From Treponema sp. (lineage in GTDB: Bacteria; Spirochaetota; Spirochaetia; Treponematales; Treponemataceae), in NCBI GenBank assembly GCA_024695475.1, contig JAILIC010000156.1:1-44027 (forward strand): 44,027 bases of DNA, given 5' to 3'. The position numbers and the translations under genes are program-made. Each line of letters begins with the position of its first letter. Positions within the stretch are counted from its first letter, which is position 1. Shown piece by piece: positions 17,065 to 25,437 of the stretch. A model generated the notes under the pieces. It saw nothing but the letters and a program-made list of their open reading frames with translations. It made no database searches and was not told the origin of the DNA.

Positions 17065-18903
17065 ATGAATAAAAAAAGAGTCGTATCAGTTTTTGTTGGA
17101 ATTGTTTCGAATATATATATCGTCTTTTTAGCTGGCTGCGGTCAAAAAGTACCAGAAATGACTTTGGAAGAAATTGAAAATTATCGCAATCGTGGTAAAT
17201 CTGAGATTTTGGCAAAAACAGTTTCAAAACCGTATGAAGGGCAATCCTTTACCCCCGGTGTTGTAGGCGGTGTGTATTATGATACTATCTCTGCTGATCC
17301 AAAGACTTTTAATGCCTTGATTGCAGAGCGTGATGGTGCAAGTTACGGTCTTGTTTCAATGATGAATACTTATTTGGCAAGTTATGATCCAGTAAAATGT
17401 GAGTGGGTTCCTCATGCTGCCTTTTTTGAAATAAAGACACATGAAGATAGGTCCATGGATGTCGAGTTTACGTTACGGGATAACTTGTATTGGACATTTT
17501 ATGGAAGTGATCGTAAGGTGCCTGTTACTTCCGATGATATTATTTTTTGGTATGAAAATGTCGAGTGTAACGAAGAGTGTGCTAGTTCCAGTTATACTGC
17601 ACAATTTGTAGAGCTTGATGACGGTACGGTAGCTCGTATCACTATGGAAAAGATCTCTGATAAAAAGTTTGTAGTACATTTGCCGCTTGAAGTTGCAGAA
17701 CCCATTTTGATGACTAATCGTAGTATTTATCCATCTTTTGTATATCGCCGTGCATATGAAAAAAATGGGGTACAGGGAATCAAGGATTTATATACGGTCG
17801 CGGTTGATCCTCGTACGATACCATCGTGTGGCAAGTATTATTTAACGGAGTATACTCCTGGACAGAGACTGGTATTTAAGCGAAATCCTTACTATTGGGA
17901 AATGGATAGTGCTGGTACGACACTGCCGTATTGTGAAGAGTATATTGCGCAAATTGTCGGTGATCCTAATACAAAATATTTGCTGTTTAAGCAAGGTAAA
18001 ATAGAAGTATTTAGTCCTCGCCCGACCGATTTAAATGATTTGGTTGATAATCAGGGGAATGATTATACGGTATATAATAGTGCAGGTTCTTTGTCTGCAC
18101 CGCTTTGGGTATTTAATCAAAATCCAGTACATAAAGATGCTCCCTATTATCAGTGGTTTTGTAATACAAAATTCCGTCAGGCTATGAGTTGTCTTTTAAA
18201 TCGGGATCGTATTATCTCCCAGGTATATCGCAGTCTTGCAGAGCCTAAGTATACGATGTTTCCGCGTGGAAATCCTTTTTATAATCCTGATATTGTCTTG
18301 CAATATCGATACAATGTGTCTCAGGCATTGCGTCTGTTGGCTGAGAGTGGTTTTACAAGACATGATGATGGTTTTATGTATGACAGTAACGGAGTAAAGG
18401 TGGAATTTGATCTTTGCTATCAGGCGGGAAGTACCACAAGTAGTGATATCGTGCAAATTATTGCAGATGAGTGTGCTCAGGTTGGTATTACGGTTACATC
18501 TCGTGTCATAGACTTTCAACGTATGGTTGAGATGTTGACAGAAACATATGATTGGCAATCATGGATACTTGCATTATCTGGTAGTGGATTGTTTCCTTCT
18601 CAAGGGAGCAATACCTGGTTGTCAAACGGCAATATGCATATGTGGTATCCGTCACAACCATCCCCTGCAACGGAGTGGGAAGCCCGTATTGACTACCTGT
18701 ATACGAAGGGATGTCATACGGTCGATCCGGTACAGGCAAAGCCTTATTGGGATGAGCTTCAATCCTTGTTTTTGGAGCAGTGCCCATATATTTACCTTGT
18801 GTGTACTAAGAGCTTTGTTGCAGTGCGTAATCGTTGGAATCAAAATAATGTGTATTTTGATAATCTTAATGGACTTGAAAGTTCTTATATGTATCTAAAA
18901 TAG
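17065..18903 (+). CDS. Family 5 solute-binding lipoprotein (peptide/oligopeptide ABC transporter type)
   Basis: A 612-residue extracytoplasmic binding protein. The signal sequence ends in the lipobox F-L-A-G-C (Cys25). The mature part follows the SBP_bac_5 layout: D-P-K-T-F-N near the start, the L-V-F-K-R-N-P-Y-Y-W segment at about residues 268-277 and the R-Q-A-M-S-C-L-L-N-R-D-R block at about 372-383. Such proteins deliver peptides or other small solutes to an Opp/Dpp-type permease. AGAGGT sits nine bases before the ATG. No permease follows; the nearest matching permease/ATPase genes, which themselves lack a binding protein, are the opp operon at 26570-30858. Pairing of the two is an inference. 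Confidence 0.88.
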   Translation: MNKKRVVSVFVGIVSNIYIVFLAGCGQKVPEMTLEEIENYRNRGKSEILAKTVSKPYEGQSFTPGVVGGVYYDTISADPKTFNALIAERDGASYGLVSMMNTYLASYDPVKCEWVPHAAFFEIKTHEDRSMDVEFTLRDNLYWTFYGSDRKVPVTSDDIIFWYENVECNEECASSSYTAQFVELDDGTVARITMEKISDKKFVVHLPLEVAEPILMTNRSIYPSFVYRRAYEKNGVQGIKDLYTVAVDPRTIPSCGKYYLTEYTPGQRLVFKRNPYYWEMDSAGTTLPYCEEYIAQIVGDPNTKYLLFKQGKIEVFSPRPTDLNDLVDNQGNDYTVYNSAGSLSAPLWVFNQNPVHKDAPYYQWFCNTKFRQAMSCLLNRDRIISQVYRSLAEPKYTMFPRGNPFYNPDIVLQYRYNVSQALRLLAESGFTRHDDGFMYDSNGVKVEFDLCYQAGSTTSSDIVQIIADECAQVGITVTSRVIDFQRMVEMLTETYDWQSWILALSGSGLFPSQGSNTWLSNGNMHMWYPSQPSPATEWEARIDYLYTKGCHTVDPVQAKPYWDELQSLFLEQCPYIYLVCTKSFVAVRNRWNQNNVYFDNLNGLESSYMYLK

Positions 18904-18918
18904 TGCTATACTGTATGT

Positions 18919-19731
18919 ATGAAAACAGATGACTATCTTTATAGTATTAAAGAATTTTCTACAATGGTTGCCTTATCTCCATCAGCTGTACGGTTTTATC
19001 AAAAACATGGGGTAATAACTCCGGCACAGCAACCGAACGGTTATTTTTTGTATACAAAACATGATGCATTTCGTATTAATGCATTTAGAATGTTACTGTC
19101 TTATGGGTTTTCAATTCAAGATTCTGTCAGCTTACTGGATGCCAATTATCAGACTGATGAGTTTATTGATGGCATGGTTGAAAAAGAGCGTTGTCTTGAG
19201 ATTGAGTTGGTGCGTACACGCTATAGGCTTAAGATGCTTCGTCAGGCTCGTGCCATGCTCCAGGGTGAGTATACAACTTTTTCATTTGATACTTTTGAGT
19301 CTGGATATATTGCGCGCGTTTCAGATGAAGATAATTTTTTGCTTGCAGAAGAATGTAAAGACGAAGTTTCGCGTATGGCAGAATTCCTTGGGCTTACCCG
19401 CTATGTACGTATTCTTTATGCAGCTGATTTGCGTAAGGACTCCGAGTTTTGGAAGCCGAGTTATGGCATGTTTATTTCTGAAAAAGATGCTGAAATTGTT
19501 TTTCCTTGTAAAAAGAGTAACCTTCTTAAGGTAGAGTCTGGAAGAGTGCTTAAGTATATTCGTCGCATAAATCGTCCTAATAGTGAAAAAAGTACTTCAT
19601 ATCAAGAGCTGTTTGATTATATGGAAAATAATAAGTTGGATTTTCGTGGCGATATTTTGTTATTTCCGAGTTTTTTTAATCTTGATAGTGCAGCTAATGA
19701 TTTTGAGACGATTATTGTCTTTTTGAAATAG
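18919..19731 (+). CDS. MerR-family transcriptional regulator
   Basis: A 270-residue regulator. Residues about 5-75 are a MerR winged helix: Y-S-I-K-E-F, S-A-V-R-F-Y-Q-K-H-G, then P-N-G-Y-F-L-Y and an R-I-N-A-F-R-M-L helix. A coiled-coil dimerisation helix follows (about 90-120). The C-terminal 150 residues resemble the effector-binding region of BmrR-type members and have no Cys-rich metal site, so a small organic ligand is likely. A TATACT ends six bases before the ATG and there is no ribosome-binding site, so a leaderless mRNA is likely in addition to read-through from the binding-protein gene. The next promoter downstream has MerR-type geometry, which makes the flavoprotein/tat unit the obvious target. 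Confidence 0.85.
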   Translation: MKTDDYLYSIKEFSTMVALSPSAVRFYQKHGVITPAQQPNGYFLYTKHDAFRINAFRMLLSYGFSIQDSVSLLDANYQTDEFIDGMVEKERCLEIELVRTRYRLKMLRQARAMLQGEYTTFSFDTFESGYIARVSDEDNFLLAEECKDEVSRMAEFLGLTRYVRILYAADLRKDSEFWKPSYGMFISEKDAEIVFPCKKSNLLKVESGRVLKYIRRINRPNSEKSTSYQELFDYMENNKLDFRGDILLFPSFFNLDSAANDFETIIVFLK

Positions 19732-19766
19732 CGAATACACTCTGAAGTGAACCTGATATATTACAG

Positions 19767-19797
19767 TTGACCATAAACTTACTTCACGGTTTATACT
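19767..19797 (+). promoter_or_regulatory. MerR-type promoter with dyad operator, upstream of the Tat flavoprotein
   Basis: TTGACC (19767-19772) and TATACT (19792-19797) are 19 bases apart, two more than optimal. The spacer holds an inverted repeat ATAAAC (19773-19778) / GTTTAT (19789-19794) centred within two bases of its middle. A long spacer with a central dyad is the classic layout of promoters that MerR proteins activate by untwisting DNA. The merR gene ends 35 bp upstream. Confidence 0.6.
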
Positions 19798-19826
19798 TAA
19801 TGTAATAAAAAACTTTGGAGGAAAGT

Positions 19827-21767
19827 ATGAAAAAAGAAGTTTCTCGTCGAAACTTTATCAAAGGAGCTGCGGTCACTGCTGCTGCAATTACAGCTGCTGG
19901 ACTTATCGGTTGCAAGGACAAAGAACCTGCTGGTGGTGCAAAACAGCAGTATAAGCCAGGTACATACCGTGCTAAAGCATATGGTAATATCTCTTATATC
20001 ACTGTTGAAACTGTATTTACCGAGACGGCTATCAAGAGCATAAAGGTTATTGAACAAAAAGAAACCCCTGTATTGTTTGAACAGGTAGAAAAAAAGTACA
20101 TTCCTGCTTTGATAGAGAGTCAGGCTGGTGGTATTGATACTATTGCCGGTGCTACTAATTCTTCTCGTGCTATCCGTGAAGCTGTAGCTGATTGTATTCG
20201 TCAGGCTGGTGGTGATGCAGAGGCATGGTTAAATCGCAAGGTTGCATTGAAACCTGGTGCAGACGAAAAATATGATGCAGATATCGTTGTTATTGGTGTT
20301 GGTGCAGCAGGTTTTGTTGCTGCCTGCCATGCTGGTGAACAGGGTGCAAAGGTTATTGCTATCGAAAAGGGTGGTTCTGTTGCATCTGTAAACGGTATTA
20401 AGGTATCTGGACCTTTCGCTGTAGAGACTGACGTACTTAAAAATAAAGAAGGTGGTACAACACTTAAAGTTGATGACGCATTCTATCATGTCATGAACTA
20501 CACCCACTGGACTCCTAATCCAAAATTGATGCGAAACTGTCTTGAACAGTCAAAGAATGCAGTGGCATTACTTGAAAAGGTTGGTTACAAATTTAAGGAA
20601 GTAAACTTCCGTTTTGAAACTCCATTTATCGGTCAGAAGGGTGGGTTCCACCTCATTTTGAATGACATGGACGAACGTGTAGCTCTTTGGAATAAGGCTC
20701 TTGATGCTGCCGGCGTAAAAGTATTGTTTAACACTGCTGCAAAAAAGATTCTTAGAGATTCAAACAACAAGATTACTGGCGTAACTGCAGAACGCAGTGA
20801 TGGAACAAAGATTACTGTAAATGCAAAGGCTGTCATTATGACCAGTGGTGGTTATCTTGGTAACCGCGATATGCAGGAACGATTCTTAGGTACCCGCAAG
20901 TTGAATGCAGCTTCTGGTGGTGCTTCTCTGTGTACAGGTGATGGTATCAATATGGCTATTGATATTGGAGCTGGTCTTGATAAGACATTTGGTTATTGTC
21001 CATGTGAATATGGTGGAACCAACAGCAAGGCTACCAGACCTGCAAAACAGGATAAATATGATCAGAACTTGGCATTTAAGTTTGGTCTGTATGGCTGTCT
21101 GCTTGTTGATGCTGAAGGTAAACGCTTTATCAATGAAGGTTTGCTCTGTGACTATCCAATGTCTTATGGTAGTGAACAGATTCTTCGCAATGCACCATGG
21201 TATGCTGTTGTTGATCAGGCATATGTCGATACAATGGCAACAAAAGGTTTGTACGAGTATACGACTGCTAAAGGTGCTAACAGTAAAAACTGGTTTATCG
21301 GTAACTACTTTAAAGGCCGTATCCTAAAAGACTTACCAGCTGATATTGAAGAAGGTATCAAAGAAGGTTGGTGTTACAAGGCTGATACTATCGAAGATTT
21401 GGCTAAACACTTTGGTCTTACTGACCTGGCTGAGACAGTTAAACAGTATAATGGTTACTGTGCTAATGGTAAGGATGAACAGTTTGGTACCAACCCATGG
21501 TATTTGTCACCAGTAAGTCAGGGGCCATTCTATGTAGTACAGAATGAGCCAAGTGCATGGAGCACATTTGGTGGTATTCGTATCGATGATTGCTGTCGTG
21601 CATTGAACAGCAGCAATGAAATCGTAAGGGGGCTGTATGTAGCTGGTACTGATGCAGGAAGTTTGTATTACTCTCCATATTATGACATTCCTGGATATTG
21701 CTATGGTTTGTGTATCGATTCTGGCTATATAGCAGCAACTAATGCTGTAAAAGAAATTCGTGGCTAA
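19827..21767 (+). CDS. Tat-exported lipoprotein reductase with FMN-binding and FAD domains
   Basis: A 646-residue exported flavoprotein. The N-terminus carries the twin-arginine motif S-R-R-N-F-I-K (residues 6-12), a mild hydrophobic stretch, and a lipobox L-I-G-C (Cys29). Next is an FMN-binding domain (about 42-125) with D-T-I-A-G-A-T, where Thr110 is the expected site of covalent FMN attachment by ApbE. The rest is an FAD_binding_2 dehydrogenase fold starting at V-I-G-V-G-A-A-G-F (about 155-163). The Arg of fumarate-reductase R-R-D segments and the Arg of G-A-N-R-x-G-G are absent (N-E-G-L-L-C-D-Y and Y-Y-D-I-P-G-Y instead), so it should act on a different, unknown acceptor. GGAGG five bases before the ATG fixes the start. 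Codon choice looks strongly biased, suggesting high expression. No ApbE gene is in the window. Confidence 0.85.
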   Translation: MKKEVSRRNFIKGAAVTAAAITAAGLIGCKDKEPAGGAKQQYKPGTYRAKAYGNISYITVETVFTETAIKSIKVIEQKETPVLFEQVEKKYIPALIESQAGGIDTIAGATNSSRAIREAVADCIRQAGGDAEAWLNRKVALKPGADEKYDADIVVIGVGAAGFVAACHAGEQGAKVIAIEKGGSVASVNGIKVSGPFAVETDVLKNKEGGTTLKVDDAFYHVMNYTHWTPNPKLMRNCLEQSKNAVALLEKVGYKFKEVNFRFETPFIGQKGGFHLILNDMDERVALWNKALDAAGVKVLFNTAAKKILRDSNNKITGVTAERSDGTKITVNAKAVIMTSGGYLGNRDMQERFLGTRKLNAASGGASLCTGDGINMAIDIGAGLDKTFGYCPCEYGGTNSKATRPAKQDKYDQNLAFKFGLYGCLLVDAEGKRFINEGLLCDYPMSYGSEQILRNAPWYAVVDQAYVDTMATKGLYEYTTAKGANSKNWFIGNYFKGRILKDLPADIEEGIKEGWCYKADTIEDLAKHFGLTDLAETVKQYNGYCANGKDEQFGTNPWYLSPVSQGPFYVVQNEPSAWSTFGGIRIDDCCRALNSSNEIVRGLYVAGTDAGSLYYSPYYDIPGYCYGLCIDSGYIAATNAVKEIRG

Positions 21768-21822
21768 TACATTGCTGATTCTTTTACAGATATGATAAAA
21801 TACTAATAGAATTTTACTAACG

Positions 21823-21857
21823 GGGAACTGTATGGCAGAGTCTGCTTTGCAGTTCCC
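21823..21857 (+). promoter_or_regulatory. Hairpin between the Tat flavoprotein gene and tatB
   Basis: GGGAACTG (21823-21830) pairs with CAGTTCCC (21850-21857), with an inner GCAG/CTGC. CTCTATTTT follows. It could be a leaky terminator or a processing/stability element that makes the substrate more abundant than the translocase. A weak -10 TAAAAT lies before it. Confidence 0.5.
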
Positions 21858-21884
21858 TCTATTTTACATTGTCAGGAACAGGAT

Positions 21885-22163
21885 ATGTTTAATATCGGGC
21901 TTTCTGAGCTTATTATACTTTTTTTTATCGCATTTATCATCGTTGGACCTCAAGATTTGCCTAAAGTTGCAAAGACTGTGGTACGCCTTATGCGAAAGCT
22001 GCGTGCTCTGATGGCGGAACTTAAGGCGGAGTCAGGTTGGGATGATATGATAAAAGAAATTGATGAAGTAAAAACAACTGCGACAGAACCATTGAAGTCT
22101 GCAGAAAAAGAAATTATGGCACTGGGAGAAGATATTACCCAGTCTACGGAGGATACGTTATGA
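21885..22163 (+). CDS. tatB: Twin-arginine translocase subunit TatB
   Basis: A 92-residue membrane protein, one N-terminal TM helix followed by an amphipathic helix. The start M-F-N-I-G-L-S-E-L and the hinge G-P-Q-D-L-P-K closely follow the TatB pattern (M-F-D-I-G-F-S-E-L and G-P-Q-R-L-P in E. coli). TatB works with TatC as receptor for folded proteins carrying twin-arginine signals. AGGA is seven bases before the ATG. Its stop overlaps the tatA start by four bases (ATGA), so the two are translationally coupled. Confidence 0.88.
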   Translation: MFNIGLSELIILFFIAFIIVGPQDLPKVAKTVVRLMRKLRALMAELKAESGWDDMIKEIDEVKTTATEPLKSAEKEIMALGEDITQSTEDTL

Positions 22164-22348
22164 GATTGGGAACATCTGAAATTGTACTTATTATCATTTT
22201 GGCATTAGTTATATTTGGTGGTGGCAAGGTCGCTGGTGTAGGTAAGGCTTTGGGGCAGAGTATCCATGATTTTAAGAAGTCACTCAAAGATGATGCTGAC
22301 GATAAAAAGCCAGAAACAGAAGGAAGTGAAGCAGTCTCTAAAGACTAG
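22160..22348 (+). CDS. tatA: Twin-arginine translocase subunit TatA
   Basis: A 62-residue pore-forming Tat subunit. A single TM helix with an early Glu (S-E-I-V-L-I) is followed by the F-G-G-G-K hinge, an amphipathic helix with G-K-A-L-G-Q-S-I-x-x-F-K-K, and an acidic, charged tail. This is the TatA rather than TatB pattern. It overlaps tatB by four bases and lies 11 bases before tatC. Confidence 0.9.
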   Translation: MRLGTSEIVLIIILALVIFGGGKVAGVGKALGQSIHDFKKSLKDDADDKKPETEGSEAVSKD

Positions 22349-22359
22349 GCTTTTTTTGT

Positions 22360-23124
22360 ATGGCTTCAAGTTCTGATTCCCAAGGTACCTTGCTCGAACA
22401 CTTTCTTGCATTGCGAAAAGTAGTGTTTGTAAGTGCCATTAGTGTTGTTGCGGCATTTGTTATTGTTTTTTATTTTTGCAGTTCTCAACTTTTACAACTG
22501 GTAACACTTCCCATTACACGGCGAGGTATAAAGATTATTTATACTGCGGTATCGGAAGCTATGATGACCCAGCTTAAAATTTCATTTGTTGCTGGTATCA
22601 TCGTAGCAAGCCCTGTAGTGATATGGCAGTTTTGGAACTTTATCCGTCCTGCGTTATATAGAAATGAAATACGTGCAGTAAGAATTATATTTTTGTTATC
22701 TGTACTGCTCTTTCTTTGTGGGGTCGCATTTTGCTACCTCTGTATCTATGGCTTGGCAATCAACTTTTTTATTGTTGCTGGTGTCGGTATAGCCGAGCCG
22801 ATGATTTCGATTGATCGGTATCTTAGTTTTTTGCTTTCGTTTATTTTACCATTTGGTTTTTCATTTGATCTGCCGGTGGTTTTATATGTAACAACACGTC
22901 TTGGTCTGACAAATCCGAAAATGCTTATTAGTAAGTTTAAGTATGTTGTTCTTATTATTTTTACTGCAGCTGCTGTCCTTACTCCGCCTGATGTGTTGTC
23001 GCAGCTGATGTTAGGTTTTCCGATGCTGGTGTTGTATGGATTAGGTATTATTGTTTCATTTACGGCATGTAAAAAAAGCAAAAGCAGTAACGAAGTTGTA
23101 GCAAATTCGTCGCATAGCAAATAA
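22360..23124 (+). CDS. tatC: Twin-arginine translocase subunit TatC, variant signal-binding motif
   Basis: A 254-residue inner-membrane protein with six predicted TM helices, the signal-recognition core of the Tat system. Family landmarks are visible: R-P-A-L-Y-R-N-E (the Glu matching E. coli Glu103), F-G-F-S-F-D-L-P-V and L-T-P-P-D-V-L-S-Q. Two differences stand out. The N-terminal motif reads H-F-L-A-L-R-K, so Ala17 replaces the Glu that corresponds to E. coli Glu15, and Asp replaces the Glu of F-E-x-P. The gene is the last of the tat set; a ten-base-pair stem starting inside its final codons probably ends the transcript. Confidence 0.92.
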   Translation: MASSSDSQGTLLEHFLALRKVVFVSAISVVAAFVIVFYFCSSQLLQLVTLPITRRGIKIIYTAVSEAMMTQLKISFVAGIIVASPVVIWQFWNFIRPALYRNEIRAVRIIFLLSVLLFLCGVAFCYLCIYGLAINFFIVAGVGIAEPMISIDRYLSFLLSFILPFGFSFDLPVVLYVTTRLGLTNPKMLISKFKYVVLIIFTAAAVLTPPDVLSQLMLGFPMLVLYGLGIIVSFTACKKSKSSNEVVANSSHSK

Positions 23125-23166
23125 AAGATTTTACTCTTCCCTTTTATGCGACGATCAAGAGTTTTT
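23107..23166 (+). terminator. Probable terminator after tatC
   Basis: TCGTCGCATA (23107-23116) pairs perfectly with TATGCGACGA (23145-23154). The left arm lies in the last codons of tatC, and a T-run follows about six bases after the stem. The loop is long (28 bases), so strength is uncertain. Confidence 0.55.
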
Positions 23167-23219
23167 TAAGGATTATTATTCATAAATTAAAATATTTAAG
23201 ATATAAATTAGAATTTTAA

Positions 23220-23249
23220 TTGGACTTATTTTTAATATTGATTTATACT
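23220..23249 (+). promoter_or_regulatory. Promoter of the chemoreceptor gene
   Basis: TTGGAC (23220-23225), 18 bases, TATACT (23244-23249), in a very AT-rich stretch. It gives the chemoreceptor its own transcript, separate from tatC. Confidence 0.5.
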
Positions 23250-23295
23250 TTCTTTATTGAACAACATTAAATTTTATTGAGGAGTATAAACGCTA

Positions 23296-25374
23296 ATGAA
23301 AATAAGCATTAATTTGAAGCTTATATTGAGTACCACACTTATTGTTGTATTTTCTATTTTATTGATTTCAGTTCCTGTTATCACGATACAATATCATACG
23401 CAGGTGGAGTCAACTGTCGACTCTTCTGAAACAAAAATTACACAGGCCTGTGAGTCAATTAAGCTCTTTTTGCAACGACCTATAACAATGATAAATGATG
23501 TTGCTTTTTATCTTAAGACACATGATATCGATCAATATCAAATTGAACATTACTTTGAGGAATTGCTAAAAGGTGAAAGCTTGTTTTCCGAGCTGTATTT
23601 TGCAAGTGCCTTGCCATATAAAGATGGTGGTTTTTTTTATGCTAATGACCGTTGGCAACCTCCCGCAGATTATGACCAGACAACTCGTGCATGGTATAAA
23701 GCTGGTAAAAGTGCCAGTACCTATGCTATTTCGGATCCGTATCTTGATAGTGTAACCAAAGCAATGGTTGCTGCTTTAGCAACTGGCATAACAAAAAATG
23801 GTTCTTTTGCTGGTGTCCTTGCTGTCGATATGCAGCTTGGCGATTTAAATGACATTGTTGCACCGATCCGTATCAGTAAAAGTGGTATTTCTTATTTGCT
23901 TGATAAAAATGGCAACTACGTCACAAACCCTGATGATACTAAATTGATGAATACTAATTTCTTTACCGAATATGGTATGGAAAAGTTTGCGGGTAATATT
24001 AATGCAAAAGAAGTATTCTTTACTGATAAGGCTGGTAAAGGGCTGTATTTTGCAGGTCGTATTATTTCGGATGAGTCAGGTTGGATGTTTGTTACGGTTG
24101 GTCCACAGTCTGAGTTATTTACCATAATTGTTCATAATATACTTGTCATCGTTGTACTGGCATGTGTAGCACTTGTCATTGCTATGATTATTGGTATTGT
24201 TATTGCACGTACCATTGTTAAACCAATTGTTATTGTTGATAAGGCTGTTAATGGTATTGCCAGTGGAAATGCTGATTTGACTAAGCGTATTGCCGTTACA
24301 TCGCAAGATGAAATTGGTAGTATGGTTTCTGGTTTTAATAAGTTTTCTGAAAAACTACAGACAATCATTAAAGATGTTAAACAGTCAAAAAATGATTTGA
24401 ATTCAGCTGGAGAGGAGCTGGAACATAGTGCAGAAGATACAGCTGGATCTATTACACAGATCCTTGCCAATATTGAAAGTATGCATACCCAGATTAACCA
24501 TCAGTCTGACAGTGTTCAGCAGACAGCAGGAGCTGTAAACGAGATTGCTTCTAATATAACTTCACTTGAGCGTATGATTGAAAATCAGTCTTCGGGAGTT
24601 TCACAAGCATCTGCTGCGGTAGAGGAGATGATTGGCAATATTCGTTCGGTAAACGGCTCGGTTGAAAAAATGGCTGCGTCATTTGAAGAGCTTGAGAATA
24701 CTGCAAAGAACGGTATTGCAAAGCAAATGGATGTGAATGAGCGTATAGAGCAGATTGAAAGTCAGTCTCAAATGCTGCAGGAAGCTAACCAAGCTATTGC
24801 CAATATAGCTAGCCAGACAAATTTGCTTGCTATGAATGCTGCTATCGAGGCTGCTCACGCTGGTGAGTCAGGTAAGGGATTTAGTGTTGTTGCAGATGAA
24901 ATTCGTAAGCTGTCAGAAACCTCTACTGCTCAATCAAAAACGATAGGTGACCAGCTTAACAAGATAAAAGAATCTATCACACAAGTGGTTTCTGCATCAG
25001 CAGAGTCAAGCCAGGCTTTTTCATCGGTGTCAAATAAGATAGAAGAAACTGATGAATTGGTACGTCAGATTAAGTCTGCCATGCTGGAACAAAATGAAGG
25101 TTCACAGCAGATAAGTAATGCGCTTCATTCTATGAATGACAGTACGGTTGAAGTTCGTTCAGCTTCAGAAGAAATGAGTGCTGGTAATCAAGCGATTCTT
25201 GAAGAAGTCAAGAATTTGCAGTATGCCACTACTGAAATACAGACAAGCATGAACGAAATGAGTATTGGTGCTAAAAAAATAAATGAAACCGGATCTGTCC
25301 TTAATGATGTATCAAGCCGTTTGCGTCATTCAATAGATGCCATTGGTAATCAGATTGATCAGTTCCAAGTATAA
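23296..25374 (+). CDS. Methyl-accepting chemotaxis protein with amino-acid-type dCache sensor
   Basis: A 692-residue transmembrane chemoreceptor: TM1 (about 8-30), extracytoplasmic double Cache domain (about 35-270), TM2 (about 277-305), HAMP (about 305-360), and a signalling domain with the hairpin tip [14 protein letters not shown] (near 515-528) that contacts CheA/CheW. The Cache pocket has Tyr126, Arg131, Trp133, Tyr134, Tyr149 and Asp178. Their spacing is the same as that of the published amino-acid-binding motif as I recall it from PctA, so amino acids are the likely attractants. The start follows GAGGAG at about 12 bases. It lies directly after the tat genes but has its own promoter. 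Confidence 0.93.
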   Translation: MKISINLKLILSTTLIVVFSILLISVPVITIQYHTQVESTVDSSETKITQACESIKLFLQRPITMINDVAFYLKTHDIDQYQIEHYFEELLKGESLFSELYFASALPYKDGGFFYANDRWQPPADYDQTTRAWYKAGKSASTYAISDPYLDSVTKAMVAALATGITKNGSFAGVLAVDMQLGDLNDIVAPIRISKSGISYLLDKNGNYVTNPDDTKLMNTNFFTEYGMEKFAGNINAKEVFFTDKAGKGLYFAGRIISDESGWMFVTVGPQSELFTIIVHNILVIVVLACVALVIAMIIGIVIARTIVKPIVIVDKAVNGIASGNADLTKRIAVTSQDEIGSMVSGFNKFSEKLQTIIKDVKQSKNDLNSAGEELEHSAEDTAGSITQILANIESMHTQINHQSDSVQQTAGAVNEIASNITSLERMIENQSSGVSQASAAVEEMIGNIRSVNGSVEKMAASFEELENTAKNGIAKQMDVNERIEQIESQSQMLQEANQAIANIASQTNLLAMNAAIEAAHAGESGKGFSVVADEIRKLSETSTAQSKTIGDQLNKIKESITQVVSASAESSQAFSSVSNKIEETDELVRQIKSAMLEQNEGSQQISNALHSMNDSTVEVRSASEEMSAGNQAILEEVKNLQYATTEIQTSMNEMSIGAKKINETGSVLNDVSSRLRHSIDAIGNQIDQFQV

Positions 25375-25387
25375 AGTGTAGTATAGG

Positions 25388-25427
25388 AAAAAAGACCTGC
25401 CTTTATGTAAAGTGCAGGTCTTTTTTT
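25388..25427. terminator. Bidirectional terminator between the chemoreceptor and tauE-like gene
   Basis: GACCTGC (25394-25400) pairs with GCAGGTC (25414-25420), flanked by six A on the left and seven T on the right. Confidence 0.9.
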
Positions 25428-25437
25428 ACTATTAGAT

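Noticed and set aside
19827..21767. Fumarate reductase as the function of the Tat flavoprotein
   Set aside because: The catalytic Arg of the R-D segment and the Arg of G-A-N-R-x-G-G are not present, so a different acceptor is more likely.
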